Below, piece after piece: positions 24,968 to 35,662 of a DNA stretch of 64,000 nt. How positions within the stretch are numbered: the first letter of the stretch is position 1; the number at the start of each line of letters is the position of its first letter. The translations under genes and the position numbers were made by a program. The DNA comes from Nocardioides sp. JS614 (GTDB lineage: Bacteria > Actinomycetota > Actinomycetes > Propionibacteriales > Nocardioidaceae), in the NCBI RefSeq assembly GCF_000015265.1, contig NC_008699.1:2976001-3040000 (forward strand). Reading direction: 5' to 3'. A model generated the notes under the pieces. It made no database searches and was not told the DNA's origin. It saw nothing but the letters and a program-made list of their open reading frames with translations.

Positions 24968-27016
24968 ATGAAGGGGCTGGAGAGCACGCGGATCAGGACG
25001 GTCGACATGGGGCAGCGCGGGGGAAGGGCCGCCGAGCGACGGCTGCTGCTGATCCGCGCCGCCGTCCTCGGCACGGCGATCCTGGGGGTCAACTACCTGA
25101 CCTGGCGCTGGCTCTTCTCGATCAACTGGTCCGCCTGGTGGATCGGCATCCCGCTCGTGCTGGCCGAGACCTACAGCCTGGTCGAATCGCTCCTCTTCGG
25201 CCTGACGGTGTGGCGGCTCAAGGAGCGCGGCGAGCCGCCGGTGCCGTCCCCGGACCTGACCGTCGACGTCCTGATCGCGACGTACAACGAGCCGATCGAC
25301 CTGGTCATGCGCACGGCGCGGGCAGCCCAGGCCATCGAGTACCCGCACCGGACCTGGGTGCTCGACGACGGCAACCGGGCCGAGCTGCGAGCCGCGGCGC
25401 GCGCCGCGGGGATCGGCTGGATCACCCGCTCCGCCGACTGGGCCGGCATGCCACGACACGCCAAGGCCGGCAACCTCAACAACGCCCTGCTCGTGACCGA
25501 GGGCGAGTTCCTGCTCATCCTGGACGCCGACCAGGTGCCGCTCCCCTCGATCCTCGACCGCACCCTCGGCTACTTCGACGACCCGCGGATGGCGCTCGTG
25601 CAGACCCCGCAGTGGTTCGTCAACGTGCCCGACGACGATCCCCTCGGCAGTCAGGCGCCCCTGTTCTACGGTCCGATCCAGCAGGGCAAGGACGGCTGGA
25701 ACGCGGCCTACTTCTGCGGCTCCAACGCGGTCATCCGGCGCGAGGCCCTGATGCAGCTCGGGGTGTCCCGCTACGCGAACGAGGTCGAGGCCGGCGTGCA
25801 CCGGGCGCTGCGCACCGCGCGGTCGGTGCTGCGCCGGGCTCGGCGGGGGCTCGGCCCCGCGGAGGAAGCCGTGCACCGCGCCCTCGACGCGATCGAGTAC
25901 GACATCGCCCGCGCCCGGCGCGAGCTGGCGCGCGGCAGGGCGCTGATGGACGTCACCTACCGCTTCCAGCAGCGGGTCGCGACGGTTCGCCGCGAGCTGG
26001 TCGAAGCCGACTTGACGGCGGTGCAGAGCGACCTCGCCGCGATCGCCGAGCTCGAGCGGGGCACCGAGGATGCGGACGACGGCCTCGCGGGCGTGGACCT
26101 GAGCGCGCTGGACCAGCTCTCGGCCCGTGACTGGTCACCGCTCGGCGCCGTCGAGACGGTCCAGGCCCTCGCGGACGCCATCGACGTCGACCTCGGCTCC
26201 GAGGCGCAGCCGATCATGCCGATGGCGACGATCTCGGTGACCGAGGACATGGCGACCTGCATGCGGCTGCACGGGCTGGGCTGGCGCACGGCGTACCACG
26301 ACGAGGTTCTGGCTCGCGGCCTCGCCCCCGAGGACCTCGCGGCGATGCTGACCCAGCGACTGCGCTGGGCGCAGGGCACCGTCCAGGTGATGCTGCGCGA
26401 GAATCCGCTGGTGCAGCGGCGGCTGCGGTGGGGACAGCGACTGATGTACTTCGCGACGATGTGGAGCTACCTGTCCGGGTTCGCCGCGATCGTCTACCTG
26501 GCGGCACCGATCGTGTACCTCACGACCGGGGTGCTGCCCGTGCAGGCCCTCAGCACCGAGTTCTTCCTGCGGCTGGCGCCGTTCCTGGTGGTCAACCAGC
26601 TGCTGTTCCTGCTGGTCGCCTCCGGCCGACCCACGTGGCGGGGCCAGCAGTACTCCCTCGCCCTCTTCCCGGTGTGGATCCGGTCCTTCACCTCCGCGTT
26701 CGGCAACGTGTTCCTCGGCCGGTCGCTGGACTTCGTGGTCACGCCCAAGACCCGGCCGGCGTCCTCGGGTCCGGCGTGGCACCTGGTGCGCCCGCAGCTG
26801 TGGACGATCGCGGCGCTGATCGCGGCCGGCCTCGTCGGGGTCATCCGGGTCGCCGTCGGCGCGGCCGGGGCCGCGGGCACGGCCTTCAACCTGGTGTGGG
26901 TCGGCTTCGACCTCGCCATCTTCTCTGTCATCATCAAGGCCGCCCGCTACGAAGGGTTCGAGCCGGTGTCCGAGCTGGCCCCGCCCGTCGAGACAGCCCA
27001 CCGAGGAGCAGCATGA
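24968..27016 (+). CDS. Cellulose-synthase-like GT2 with large helical insert
   Basis: Encodes 682 residues. Two N-terminal membrane helices (about 27-75), then a GT-A domain with the processive family-2 motifs: VLDDGN (substrate Asp), LILDADQVP (DxD), TED in SVTEDMATC and TQRLRWAQG (QxxRW), followed by four or more membrane helices (about 485-670). This is the BcsA/curdlan-synthase architecture for making and exporting a beta-glycan, but without a C-terminal PilZ (c-di-GMP) domain. About 155 residues of Arg/Glu/Ala-rich, predicted helical sequence (about 275-425) are inserted just before TED. The ATG at 25007 is an alternative start. It overlaps the STAS gene by ATGA. Confidence 0.9.
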   Translation: MKGLESTRIRTVDMGQRGGRAAERRLLLIRAAVLGTAILGVNYLTWRWLFSINWSAWWIGIPLVLAETYSLVESLLFGLTVWRLKERGEPPVPSPDLTVDVLIATYNEPIDLVMRTARAAQAIEYPHRTWVLDDGNRAELRAAARAAGIGWITRSADWAGMPRHAKAGNLNNALLVTEGEFLLILDADQVPLPSILDRTLGYFDDPRMALVQTPQWFVNVPDDDPLGSQAPLFYGPIQQGKDGWNAAYFCGSNAVIRREALMQLGVSRYANEVEAGVHRALRTARSVLRRARRGLGPAEEAVHRALDAIEYDIARARRELARGRALMDVTYRFQQRVATVRRELVEADLTAVQSDLAAIAELERGTEDADDGLAGVDLSALDQLSARDWSPLGAVETVQALADAIDVDLGSEAQPIMPMATISVTEDMATCMRLHGLGWRTAYHDEVLARGLAPEDLAAMLTQRLRWAQGTVQVMLRENPLVQRRLRWGQRLMYFATMWSYLSGFAAIVYLAAPIVYLTTGVLPVQALSTEFFLRLAPFLVVNQLLFLLVASGRPTWRGQQYSLALFPVWIRSFTSAFGNVFLGRSLDFVVTPKTRPASSGPAWHLVRPQLWTIAALIAAGLVGVIRVAVGAAGAAGTAFNLVWVGFDLAIFSVIIKAARYEGFEPVSELAPPVETAHRGAA

Positions 27017-27348
27017 TCGAGTTCGCCGTCGAGACGACCGCCGAGGGCGTCGGCGTCGTCACCCCGAAGGGACGTCTGAACATGTCCTCGGCCCGCGGTC
27101 TCAAGGAGGTGCTCGACGACCTGGTCAGCGGCGGGACCGTGCGGATCGTCGTGGACCTGGCGGAGACGACCTTCCTCGACTCGTCGGGGCTGGGGGCCCT
27201 GATCGCCGGGCTCAAGGCCGCCCGGCAGGCTGGCGGGGACCTGCGCGTCGCGCGGCCGACCGAGAGCGTGACCACGGTCTTCAAGCTCACCAACCTGGAC
27301 CGGGTGCTGCGTCCCCGCGACACCGTGGAGGGCGCGTTCGATGCCTGA
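27013..27348 (+). CDS. STAS-domain anti-sigma-factor antagonist
   Basis: Encodes 111 residues covering one complete STAS domain: GVVTPKGRLNMSSARGLKEV, then IVVDLAETTFLDSSGLGALIAG with the phosphorylatable serine in DSSG, ending ESVTTVFKLTNLDRVL. In partner switching, the unphosphorylated form sequesters a kinase/anti-sigma partner. Its ATG overlaps the glycosyltransferase stop (ATGA) and its end overlaps the kinase gene by 8 bases, so the three are one translationally coupled operon. The target could be a sigma factor, or the glycosyltransferase itself. Confidence 0.92.
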   Translation: MIEFAVETTAEGVGVVTPKGRLNMSSARGLKEVLDDLVSGGTVRIVVDLAETTFLDSSGLGALIAGLKAARQAGGDLRVARPTESVTTVFKLTNLDRVLRPRDTVEGAFDA

Positions 27349-27793
27349 GCACCGCACCCGGCCGGACGACGACCACGGTCGCCTGGAGCTGTCCGCCCCG
27401 GCGACGCCGGAGACCATGGAGCTCGTCCATGCGGTGCTCGAGCAGCTGTGGACGCAGCACGACGAGGTCTCCATGGTCGACCGGATCCGCTTCGAGACAG
27501 CCGTGATCGAGATCCTCGGCAACATCGTCGAGCACGCGTACCGGCTCGACGCGGGTGGCTCCGAGCGCCGGTTCGACGTGTCCCTCGTGGTCACTGACGA
27601 GGAGCTGGTGGCGTCCTTCGGCGACGACGGCACGCCGCCGGCCCTCGACCTGAGCGACGTCACGATGCCCGACGAGGACGCGGAGTCCGGGCGCGGTCTC
27701 GCCCTGGCGATGGCCGCGGTCGACAACCTCTCCTACGACCGGGTGGAGGGCCGCAACCACTGGCACCTCACGTGCCTCCGGCGGTCGGACTGA
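27341..27793 (+). CDS. RsbW-like serine kinase / anti-sigma factor
   Basis: Encodes 150 residues of the GHKL HATPase_c_2 type. N-box in FETAVIEILGNIVEHAY, G1 in FGDDGTPP and G2 in SGRGLALAMAAVD; no histidine-kinase dimerisation domain. These kinases phosphorylate STAS antagonists and bind sigma factors. It is co-expressed with the STAS gene (8-base overlap) behind the glycosyltransferase. No sigma-factor gene is adjacent, which leaves its output open. It ends 9 bases before the convergent MFS gene. Confidence 0.9.
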   Translation: MPEHRTRPDDDHGRLELSAPATPETMELVHAVLEQLWTQHDEVSMVDRIRFETAVIEILGNIVEHAYRLDAGGSERRFDVSLVVTDEELVASFGDDGTPPALDLSDVTMPDEDAESGRGLALAMAAVDNLSYDRVEGRNHWHLTCLRRSD

Positions 27794-27802
27794 CCGGTCC
27801 GC

Positions 27803-29089
27803 TCAGCCGGCCGGAGTCTTGTTCACGCCCTCGAGCTCGTCGCGGTCGACCACGCGACGGGCCCGGACCCGGTAGCGGTAGACCTGGGTGAGCCCCACGG
27901 CCCACAGCACGTACTGGGCGCTCATCGCCCAGCGGAACGCGGACGGGCCGTACGCCGAGCTCGTCCCCGGGGTGCGCCAGTCGAGGATGACGCCGATCGC
28001 GATCACCAGCAGCAGGCTGGCCAGGAAGCCGCCCTGGTTGATGATCCCGCTCGCGCTGGCGAAGCGCTCGTCGGGGTTCGACGTGCGCCCGAGGTCGAAG
28101 CCGATCATCGAGGCCGGGCCACCGACGCCGACCACGACGACCAGCAGGACCAGCAACCACAGTGGCGCGTCCCCCGGCCAGGCCAGCACCACCGTCCAGA
28201 CCGCGACGACCGAGCCCACGATCGTCAGCACCATCGTCGAGCGCTGCCACGGATGGGCACCGACGAGCCAGCCCAGGACCGGGCCGGCGCACATGACCGC
28301 CACCACCATGATCGTCAGGAGCACGCCTGCCGTCGTGGGGCTCCGCCCCTCCCCGAGCACGAAGAACGGGTAGCCCCACAGCAGGCTGAGCGCCGTCGCG
28401 CTGAACGGCGTCACGAAGTGCATCCAGAAGCCGAGCCGGGTGCCGGGATGGGCCCAGGAGGCGGTCAGGCTGGCGCGGACGGCGGCCAGGGACATCGTCG
28501 GACCGCGCAGGTGGGTCAGGTGTGGGGCGTCGCGCACCACAGCCAGCAGCGCGACGGTGAGGAGGACGCCGAGTGACGCGGCGATCAGGTAGGCGGTCGT
28601 CCACCCCAGGTCCCGCAGCGCCCAGGTCATCGGCACCGCGGCCGCGATCGCGCCGAGCTGGCCGAAGGTGCCGGTCAGCTGGGTGATCAGCGGGATCCGC
28701 CGGCCCGGGAACCAGGTGCTCACCAGTCGGAGCACGCAGATGAAGGTCATCGCGTCGCCCATCCCGACGAAGACCCGGGCCAGCAGCGCCAGGCTGTAGG
28801 TCGAGGCCAGCGCGAAGCCGACCTGCGCCCCGGTGAGCAGCAGGGTTCCGGTCAGCAGCACGCTGCGCGGCCCGAACCGGTCCACGAGCAGGCCGACCGG
28901 GATCTGGAGGCCGGCGTACACCAGCAGCTGCAGCATCGTGAACGTCGCCAGCTGGGCGGCGGTGATGTCGAACCGGTCGGTGGCCGCGAGGCCGGCGACC
29001 GCCAGCGACGAGCGGTGGAAGACGGCCACCAGGTAGACGAGGAGGCCGACCCCCCAGACCGCGTACGGGCTGCGGAGGCTCGGCGTCAC
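27803..29089 (-). CDS. MFS transporter
   Basis: Encodes 428 residues with about 12 hydrophobic segments in two six-helix halves. The loop between helices 2 and 3 reads LLVDRFGPRSVLL, the usual GxxxDRxGxR-type MFS signature, and helix 4 has RVFVGMGDAMTFICVLR. The last 30 residues are charged and cytoplasmic. The substrate is not evident; the neighbours do not suggest one. ATG at 29089. Confidence 0.85.
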   Translation of the reverse strand: MTPSLRSPYAVWGVGLLVYLVAVFHRSSLAVAGLAATDRFDITAAQLATFTMLQLLVYAGLQIPVGLLVDRFGPRSVLLTGTLLLTGAQVGFALASTYSLALLARVFVGMGDAMTFICVLRLVSTWFPGRRIPLITQLTGTFGQLGAIAAAVPMTWALRDLGWTTAYLIAASLGVLLTVALLAVVRDAPHLTHLRGPTMSLAAVRASLTASWAHPGTRLGFWMHFVTPFSATALSLLWGYPFFVLGEGRSPTTAGVLLTIMVVAVMCAGPVLGWLVGAHPWQRSTMVLTIVGSVVAVWTVVLAWPGDAPLWLLVLLVVVVGVGGPASMIGFDLGRTSNPDERFASASGIINQGGFLASLLLVIAIGVILDWRTPGTSSAYGPSAFRWAMSAQYVLWAVGLTQVYRYRVRARRVVDRDELEGVNKTPAG

Positions 29090-29132
29090 TCCCAGAATCC
29101 TAGGTCCGGCCGGCCCTGGCGCTCGAATCCGT

Positions 29133-29152
29133 GCCGGCCGTCCCTGGCCGGC
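29133..29152 (-). terminator. Candidate terminator hairpin after VOC gene
   Basis: GCCGGCC and GGCCGGC arms of 7 bases with a 6-base loop, about 60 bases beyond the VOC stop. No U-tract follows, as is common in high-GC actinobacteria. Function is inferred from position only. Confidence 0.35.
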
Positions 29153-29213
29153 GACGGGTGCGGCGCCCGGTGGTCGAGCAGCGACAGCGGTGATCGAGCT
29201 CGTCCAACGGGGG

Positions 29214-29647
29214 TCAGTCCAGGCAGAACTCGTTGCCCTCGGGGTCGCGCATCACGATGTGGCCGGCATCCATCGGCGGGGCGGGCTCGAAGCGCTCGAC
29301 TCGCGTGGCGCCGAGGGCGACCAGGCGCTCGCACTCGGCCTCGAGCGTGGTCATCCGCTCCTCGCCCTGCAGGCCGGGGGCGGCGCGGACGTCGAGGTGG
29401 ACCCGGTTCTTCACCGACTTGCCCTCCGACACCCGCTGGAAGAACAGGCGCGGCCCGGCGCCGGCGGGGTCCTCGGAGGCCGAGGCGCTGTTGCGCAGCT
29501 CGGGCGGCAGCGACGCGGAGAACGCATCCCACGAGTCGAAGCCCGGAGGTGGCGGCGGGAGCTCGTAGCCGAGCACCTCGTTCCAGAACAGCGACAGCGC
29601 CCGTGGATCGGCGCAGTCGAAGGTCACCTGCACCTGCTTGGCGGCGG

Positions 29648-29651
<4 letters not shown>
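29214..29651 (-). CDS. VOC/glyoxalase-fold protein
   Basis: Encodes 145 residues with paired beta-alpha-beta-beta-beta modules: VQVTFDCADPRALSLFWNEVLGYE at the N-terminus and VHLDVRAAP, LVALGATRVERF and GHIVMRDPEGNEFCLD at the C-terminus. His and Glu at family metal positions are present, but the substrate is unknown. Relatives include dioxygenase-like and antibiotic-binding proteins. GTG start at 29651 overlaps the uvrB stop (GTGA), so it is co-transcribed with uvrB. Confidence 0.8.
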
Positions 29652-31768
<2,117 letters not shown>

Positions 31769-31810
31769 GGCTTCGAGCGTAGACCGGGACACCGACAGCG
31801 GGCCGCTCGC

Positions 31811-31816
31811 TAGGGT
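31811..31816 (+). promoter_or_regulatory. -10 box TAGGGT of a leaderless promoter
   Basis: TAGGGT lies 6 bases before the GTG at 31823, in the 54-base spacer divergent from uvrB. It supports the start of the PLD-family gene. Confidence 0.5.
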
Positions 31817-31822
31817 GAGCGC

Positions 31823-33082
31823 GTGAGCCGCCTGTCGATCGCCGCCGAGCGGGTGATCCGGGTCATGCGACGCACCCTGCTCACCGTGTTCGGCATCCAG
31901 CTGGCGCTGGCGATCGTGATGACGCTGGTCGACTCCTACCGCCGGCGCGGCAAGCGGCCCAAGCCGTTCCCGGTCACCGCGCCGCGCAGCGTGCCCGTGG
32001 GCGACGGCACGGTCACGACGTACACCTATGGCCAGGACCTGTTCGAGGCGATGCTCACCGCGATCGCCGGCGCCCAGCGCCAGATCCTCTTCGAGACCTA
32101 CATCTGGAAGGGCGACGAGGTCGGCGAGCGGTTCAAGACCGCGCTGGCCGCCGCCGCCGACCGGGGCGTGGAGGTCTACTCCATCTACGACGGGTTCGCG
32201 AACCTCGTGGTCTCGCCGCGGTTCAAGCGCTTCCCGCGGAACATGAAGGTGCTGCGCTACCCCGCCTACCCGGCCGGGCTGCGCTTCTTCGACCTGCGCC
32301 GCTACGGCCGCGACCACCGCAAGATCCTGGTCGTCGACGACGCGGTCGGCTTCGTCGGCGGCTACAACATCGGGGCGGCGTACGCCACGGAGTGGCGCGA
32401 CACCCACGTGCGCATCACCGGGCCCGGCGTGTGGGACCTCAAGCGGGCGGTCGCGGACTTCTGGAACCTCAACCGGCGCCGCCGGCTCGGCTCCAGCGAG
32501 CGACCGCTGCTGCTCGAGACCGCCTCCGAGTGGGAGCCACGGATCCGGATCCACCGCAACGTCCCGCGACTGTGGATGTTCCCGATCCGCTCGATCTACA
32601 TCGAGGCGATCAGCCGGGCCTCGACCAACGTCTGGATGACCCAGGCCTACTTCCTGCCCGACCAGGACTTCGTCGACGCGATGAAGGACGCGGCCCGCCG
32701 CGGCGTCGACGTCCGACTGCTGCTGCCGCACAAGTCCAACCACATCGTGGCCGACTGGCTCTCCCGCGGCTACTTCTCGCAGCTGCTGGACTCCGGGGTC
32801 CGGATCTTCCGGTTCCGGGACGCGATGGTGCACGCGAAGACCGCCACCATCGACGGCACCTGGTCGACCGTCGGCACGGCCAACATCGACCGGCTCAGCC
32901 TCACCGGCAACTACGAGATCAACGTCGAGATCATCGAGCCGGCCTTCGCGGAGGTCATGGAGGAGATCTACCGCACCGACGAGTCCAACTCGCTCGAGCT
33001 CACCCGCTCCGAGTGGGAGGCCCGCGACCTGCACCGCAAGTTCACCGAGATGATTCTCGGGCCGCTGCGGCCGCTGCTGTGA
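31823..33082 (+). CDS. Phospholipase D family protein, cardiolipin-synthase-like
   Basis: Encodes 419 residues with an N-terminal membrane helix (about 18-36) and two PLD domains. HKD motif 1 is RDHRKILVVDD (about 170-180) followed by FVGGYNIG. Motif 2 is VHAKTATIDGTWSTVGTANID (about 336-356). Two HKD motifs on one chain fit bacterial cardiolipin synthases, which join two phosphatidylglycerols, but a membrane nuclease/phosphatidyltransferase role is possible. It is a single gene with a leaderless GTG start. Confidence 0.88.
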   Translation: MSRLSIAAERVIRVMRRTLLTVFGIQLALAIVMTLVDSYRRRGKRPKPFPVTAPRSVPVGDGTVTTYTYGQDLFEAMLTAIAGAQRQILFETYIWKGDEVGERFKTALAAAADRGVEVYSIYDGFANLVVSPRFKRFPRNMKVLRYPAYPAGLRFFDLRRYGRDHRKILVVDDAVGFVGGYNIGAAYATEWRDTHVRITGPGVWDLKRAVADFWNLNRRRRLGSSERPLLLETASEWEPRIRIHRNVPRLWMFPIRSIYIEAISRASTNVWMTQAYFLPDQDFVDAMKDAARRGVDVRLLLPHKSNHIVADWLSRGYFSQLLDSGVRIFRFRDAMVHAKTATIDGTWSTVGTANIDRLSLTGNYEINVEIIEPAFAEVMEEIYRTDESNSLELTRSEWEARDLHRKFTEMILGPLRPLL

Positions 33083-33125
33083 GGACCTGGGGCTCTCCTG
33101 GTAGGACCGTGGGTGGGCGCGGCGC

Positions 33126-33689
33126 TCACCGCCCGGTCCCCCGCGCCGCGTCCGGCTGCACGCGCAGCGCGGTGAGGGTGGTCGAGAGCATCTCGTAGTG
33201 GCCGACGAGCATCAGCAGCTCGATGCACAGGCGCTCGTCGAGCTCCGCACGCAGCGCCGCCCAGGTCGGGTCGGAGAGGTCCCGGGTGTGGTGGAGCTCG
33301 TCGGTCGCCTGCAGCAGCAGCGCCTGCCGCGGGGTCCAGCCCGGCGCGTCCGGGCCGTCGCTCGCCCGGTCGACGGCCGCGGCATCGAGGCCGGCCCGGC
33401 GGGCCAGCCGCGCGTGCTGGGTGTGCTCGTACTCCGAACCGGTGAGCACCGCGACCCGCAGGATCACCAGCTCGGTGTCGCGCCGCGGCAGCCGGCCACC
33501 CGGCATCAGCCGGCCGGCGAAGAACAGCCAGCCCCAGAACAGCCGGCGGTTCCGGCCGAGCGTGAGGAAGACCGCCGGCGGCACGGTGCCGCTGACCCGG
33601 CCCGCGAGCCACGCGAAGGCCGTCACGAACGGTCCGACCTCACGAAGGCCGCCGGGGCGGACGCGCGCCGGCGTGGTGCGGGCGCTCAT
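33126..33689 (-). CDS. Carboxymuconolactone-decarboxylase-fold protein
   Basis: Encodes 187 residues of the all-helical CMD/AhpD fold: PRRDTELVILRVAVLTGSEYEHTQHARLARRAGL is the core, followed by LLQATDELHHTRDLSDPTWAAL. The CxxC pair of AhpD peroxidases is absent; Glu and His occupy that region. So an antioxidant role is unlikely and the function is unassigned. The ATG at 33689 overlaps the SDR stop (ATGA), making the pair co-translated. Confidence 0.75.
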   Translation of the reverse strand: MSARTTPARVRPGGLREVGPFVTAFAWLAGRVSGTVPPAVFLTLGRNRRLFWGWLFFAGRLMPGGRLPRRDTELVILRVAVLTGSEYEHTQHARLARRAGLDAAAVDRASDGPDAPGWTPRQALLLQATDELHHTRDLSDPTWAALRAELDERLCIELLMLVGHYEMLSTTLTALRVQPDAARGTGR

Positions 33690-34570
33690 GCCGCACGGTC
33701 CGCGCGCCGGGCGCGGGCGACGGCGGGCAGCGCCCGGTTCGCGCCGCGGTTGAGGACGGTCATCATCAGCGCGTACGCCGGCGGGCACCAGCGCTGCACC
33801 GCGTGCACCAGCCGGATGTCGAGCGAGGTGTAGACCCAGTAGCGGCGCCGGAGCATGCCGCGCACGATCGCCTCGGCCGCCGCCTCGGGGGTCACCGCGC
33901 GCCGACGGAACCGGGCCCGCGCGCGCTCGAAGGCGGGGCTCGCGGTGTCGACGCCGGCGATCCGCACGGTCTCGGTGAGCCCGGTGTCGACGCCGCCCGG
34001 GCAGACCAGGCAGACGTGGATGCCGTGCGGGCGGAGGTCGAAGCGGAGCACCTCGGAGATGCCGCGCAGGCCGAACTTGGTCGCGCTGTAGCCGGCGTGC
34101 CACGGCATCCCGATGATGCCGGCTGCCGACGAGACGTTGACGACCCACCCGCCGCGGCCGGCGTCGACCATCTCGGGGACCAGGGTCTCGAGCACGTGGA
34201 CCGGACCCATCAGGTTGACCTCGACGAGCCGCCGCCACTGGTCGTGCTCCATCGCGGAGACGGTCCCCCAGATCGCGATGCCCGCGACGTTGAGGACCGC
34301 GTCCATCGCGCCGGAGGCCGCCGTGACCTCCGCCGCGAGCGCGCGGACGGCGTCGTAGTCGGCGATGTCGGCGGGTACGGCCAGCACCACGGTGCTCCCG
34401 CAGGCCCGCAGGTGCTCGGCGAACTCGGCCAGCCGCGGCGCGTCGACGTCGGTGAGGTGCAGCCGGGCCCCCTGACGACCGAGCAGCTCGGCGGTGGCCC
34501 GGCCGATGCCGCTGGCGGCGCCGGTCACGAACACGTTGGCGTCCTGCAGGTCACGTGGTCGGCTGCGCAC
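33686..34570 (-). CDS. Short-chain dehydrogenase/reductase
   Basis: Encodes 294 residues. TGAASGIGRATAELL nucleotide loop, LNVAGIAIWGT, catalytic Ser in VNVSSAAGIIG and YSATK; the C-terminal quarter (about 235-294) is basic and contains RRRYWVYTSLDIRLVHAVQRW, which may associate with membranes. Relatives are mycobacterial SDRs that act on lipophilic alcohols or ketones. GTG at 34570 is chosen just ahead of the domain; in-frame GTG codons at 34591 and 34594 are alternatives. It lies downstream of the AlkA-like gene and is coupled to the CMD-fold gene. Confidence 0.83.
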   Translation of the reverse strand: MRSRPRDLQDANVFVTGAASGIGRATAELLGRQGARLHLTDVDAPRLAEFAEHLRACGSTVVLAVPADIADYDAVRALAAEVTAASGAMDAVLNVAGIAIWGTVSAMEHDQWRRLVEVNLMGPVHVLETLVPEMVDAGRGGWVVNVSSAAGIIGMPWHAGYSATKFGLRGISEVLRFDLRPHGIHVCLVCPGGVDTGLTETVRIAGVDTASPAFERARARFRRRAVTPEAAAEAIVRGMLRRRYWVYTSLDIRLVHAVQRWCPPAYALMMTVLNRGANRALPAVARARRADRAA

Positions 34571-34599
34571 GAAGGTGCAACGGCGCCTCACCACGGCGG

Positions 34600-35541
34600 T
34601 TACGTCCCTCGACGCCGGATGACCCGGGCCGGCAGGTGGGTCCGCGGTGCCATCCGGGGCCCGTGCCGCTCGCGCCGACCGGCCACCAGCGCGACCAGCA
34701 CCGGCACCCGGCCGCGGTGCGGTCGCCAGGGCTCGAGGAACTCGGCCATCTCGTCGTCGGAGAACGGCCGGCCGGCCACCGCCCAGCCCAGGTCCTTCGC
34801 GACGTGGTAGTCGCCGAACGACACCGCGTCCGGATCGCCGTGGGCCCGCTGGCGCACCTCGGCGGCGGTCCACACGCCGATGCCGGGCAGGCTGGTCAAC
34901 CGGCGCTCGACCTCCTCGCCGGGCAGGCCGGCGGTGCGCTCGAGCGCGTCCGCGACCCGGGCGGCGGACACGAGCGCCCGCGAGCGGGCCGGGTCCACGT
35001 GCAGCCGCAGCCACTCCCACGACGGGATCCGGCGCAGGGTGGCCGGGTCGGGCTGCACCCACAGCTTCCGGTCGTGGCCCGGGCCGGGGGCGCGCTCGCC
35101 GTACCGGTGCACGAGCATCCGGAACCCGGCGAACGCCTCCTGGCCGGTGACCTTCTGCTCGATGATCGCCGGGACCAGCGACTCCATCACCAGGCCCGTG
35201 CGGCCGAGCCGCCAGTGCGCGTAGCGGCGCCAGCCCTCGGCGACCAGCGGGTGCAGGTCCGGGTCGAAGCCGCTGACGTCGTCGTCCGCGCCGAGCAGCG
35301 CCGGCAGCGAGTCGAGCGCCCGGTCGGCGCCGGGGCCCCAGGCCTCGGCGTGGACCACGCCGTCGCGGGGGCGGGTGCGGACCGCGAGCGTGGCCGGCCC
35401 GTCGTGCGTGCGGATGCCGCGCAGATGGGTGTCGCCCTCGATGCGGTACGTCGGATCGCCGGCCCCACGCCGGTGCACGCCGAGGACCGACCCGACCGGG
35501 CACGGCCACTCCGGTCGCCACTCGCGCACCCGTCCGTCCAT
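34600..35541 (-). CDS. AlkA-type 3-methyladenine DNA glycosylase
   Basis: Encodes 313 residues with a helix-hairpin-helix GPD fold in the second half: AIIEQKVTGQEAFAGFRML, LTSLPGIGVWTAAEVRQRA (hairpin) and the catalytic Asp in SFGDYHVAKD. The first 100 residues form the AlkA N-terminal domain. It removes alkylated bases in base-excision repair. ATG at 35541, 30 bases from a KstR-like box (35572-35585), which would be an unusual regulator for a repair gene. Confidence 0.88.
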   Translation of the reverse strand: MDGRVREWRPEWPCPVGSVLGVHRRGAGDPTYRIEGDTHLRGIRTHDGPATLAVRTRPRDGVVHAEAWGPGADRALDSLPALLGADDDVSGFDPDLHPLVAEGWRRYAHWRLGRTGLVMESLVPAIIEQKVTGQEAFAGFRMLVHRYGERAPGPGHDRKLWVQPDPATLRRIPSWEWLRLHVDPARSRALVSAARVADALERTAGLPGEEVERRLTSLPGIGVWTAAEVRQRAHGDPDAVSFGDYHVAKDLGWAVAGRPFSDDEMAEFLEPWRPHRGRVPVLVALVAGRRERHGPRMAPRTHLPARVIRRRGT

Positions 35542-35571
35542 CGCGGCGAGGATAGCCCGCGACGCCGACGG

Positions 35572-35585
35572 TGAAACACGTTCCA
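35572..35585. promoter_or_regulatory. KstR-type operator without an obvious sterol gene
   Basis: TGAAACACGTTCCA fits TNNAACNNGTTNNA exactly. It overlaps the expected -35 region of a rightward promoter whose -10 is at 35594-35599, and it is 30 bases upstream of the leftward AlkA-like gene. No recognisable sterol-catabolism gene follows to the right. Confidence 0.6.
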
Positions 35586-35593
35586 GTTCTGGC

Positions 35594-35599
35594 TACGCT
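35594..35599 (+). promoter_or_regulatory. -10 box TACGCT, leaderless-type, orphan
   Basis: TACGCT precedes an ATG at 35606 by 6 bases, exactly the leaderless geometry used elsewhere in the window. The following frame (64 codons) looks non-coding: low complexity, Pro/Arg-rich, and it crosses two strong inverted repeats. Confidence 0.45.
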
Positions 35600-35633
35600 G
35601 GCTCCATGAACGTGCCGGGGCCGGGGCGGGGTC

Positions 35634-35659
35634 GGTTTCCCCGGCTAACCGGGGAAACC
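35634..35659. repeat. Perfect inverted repeat, 11-bp arms, 4-base loop
   Basis: GGTTTCCCCGG and its exact complement are separated by CTAA. It is followed 3 bases later by a second nested inverted repeat (35663-35712). The two hairpins together look like a structured RNA or a palindromic mobile repeat rather than coding sequence. Confidence 0.8.
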
Positions 35660-35662
35660 GGA

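Noticed and set aside
34525..34540. AACACGTT core resembling a KstR site
   Set aside because: The flanking T and A of the consensus are both absent and it lies inside the SDR coding sequence.
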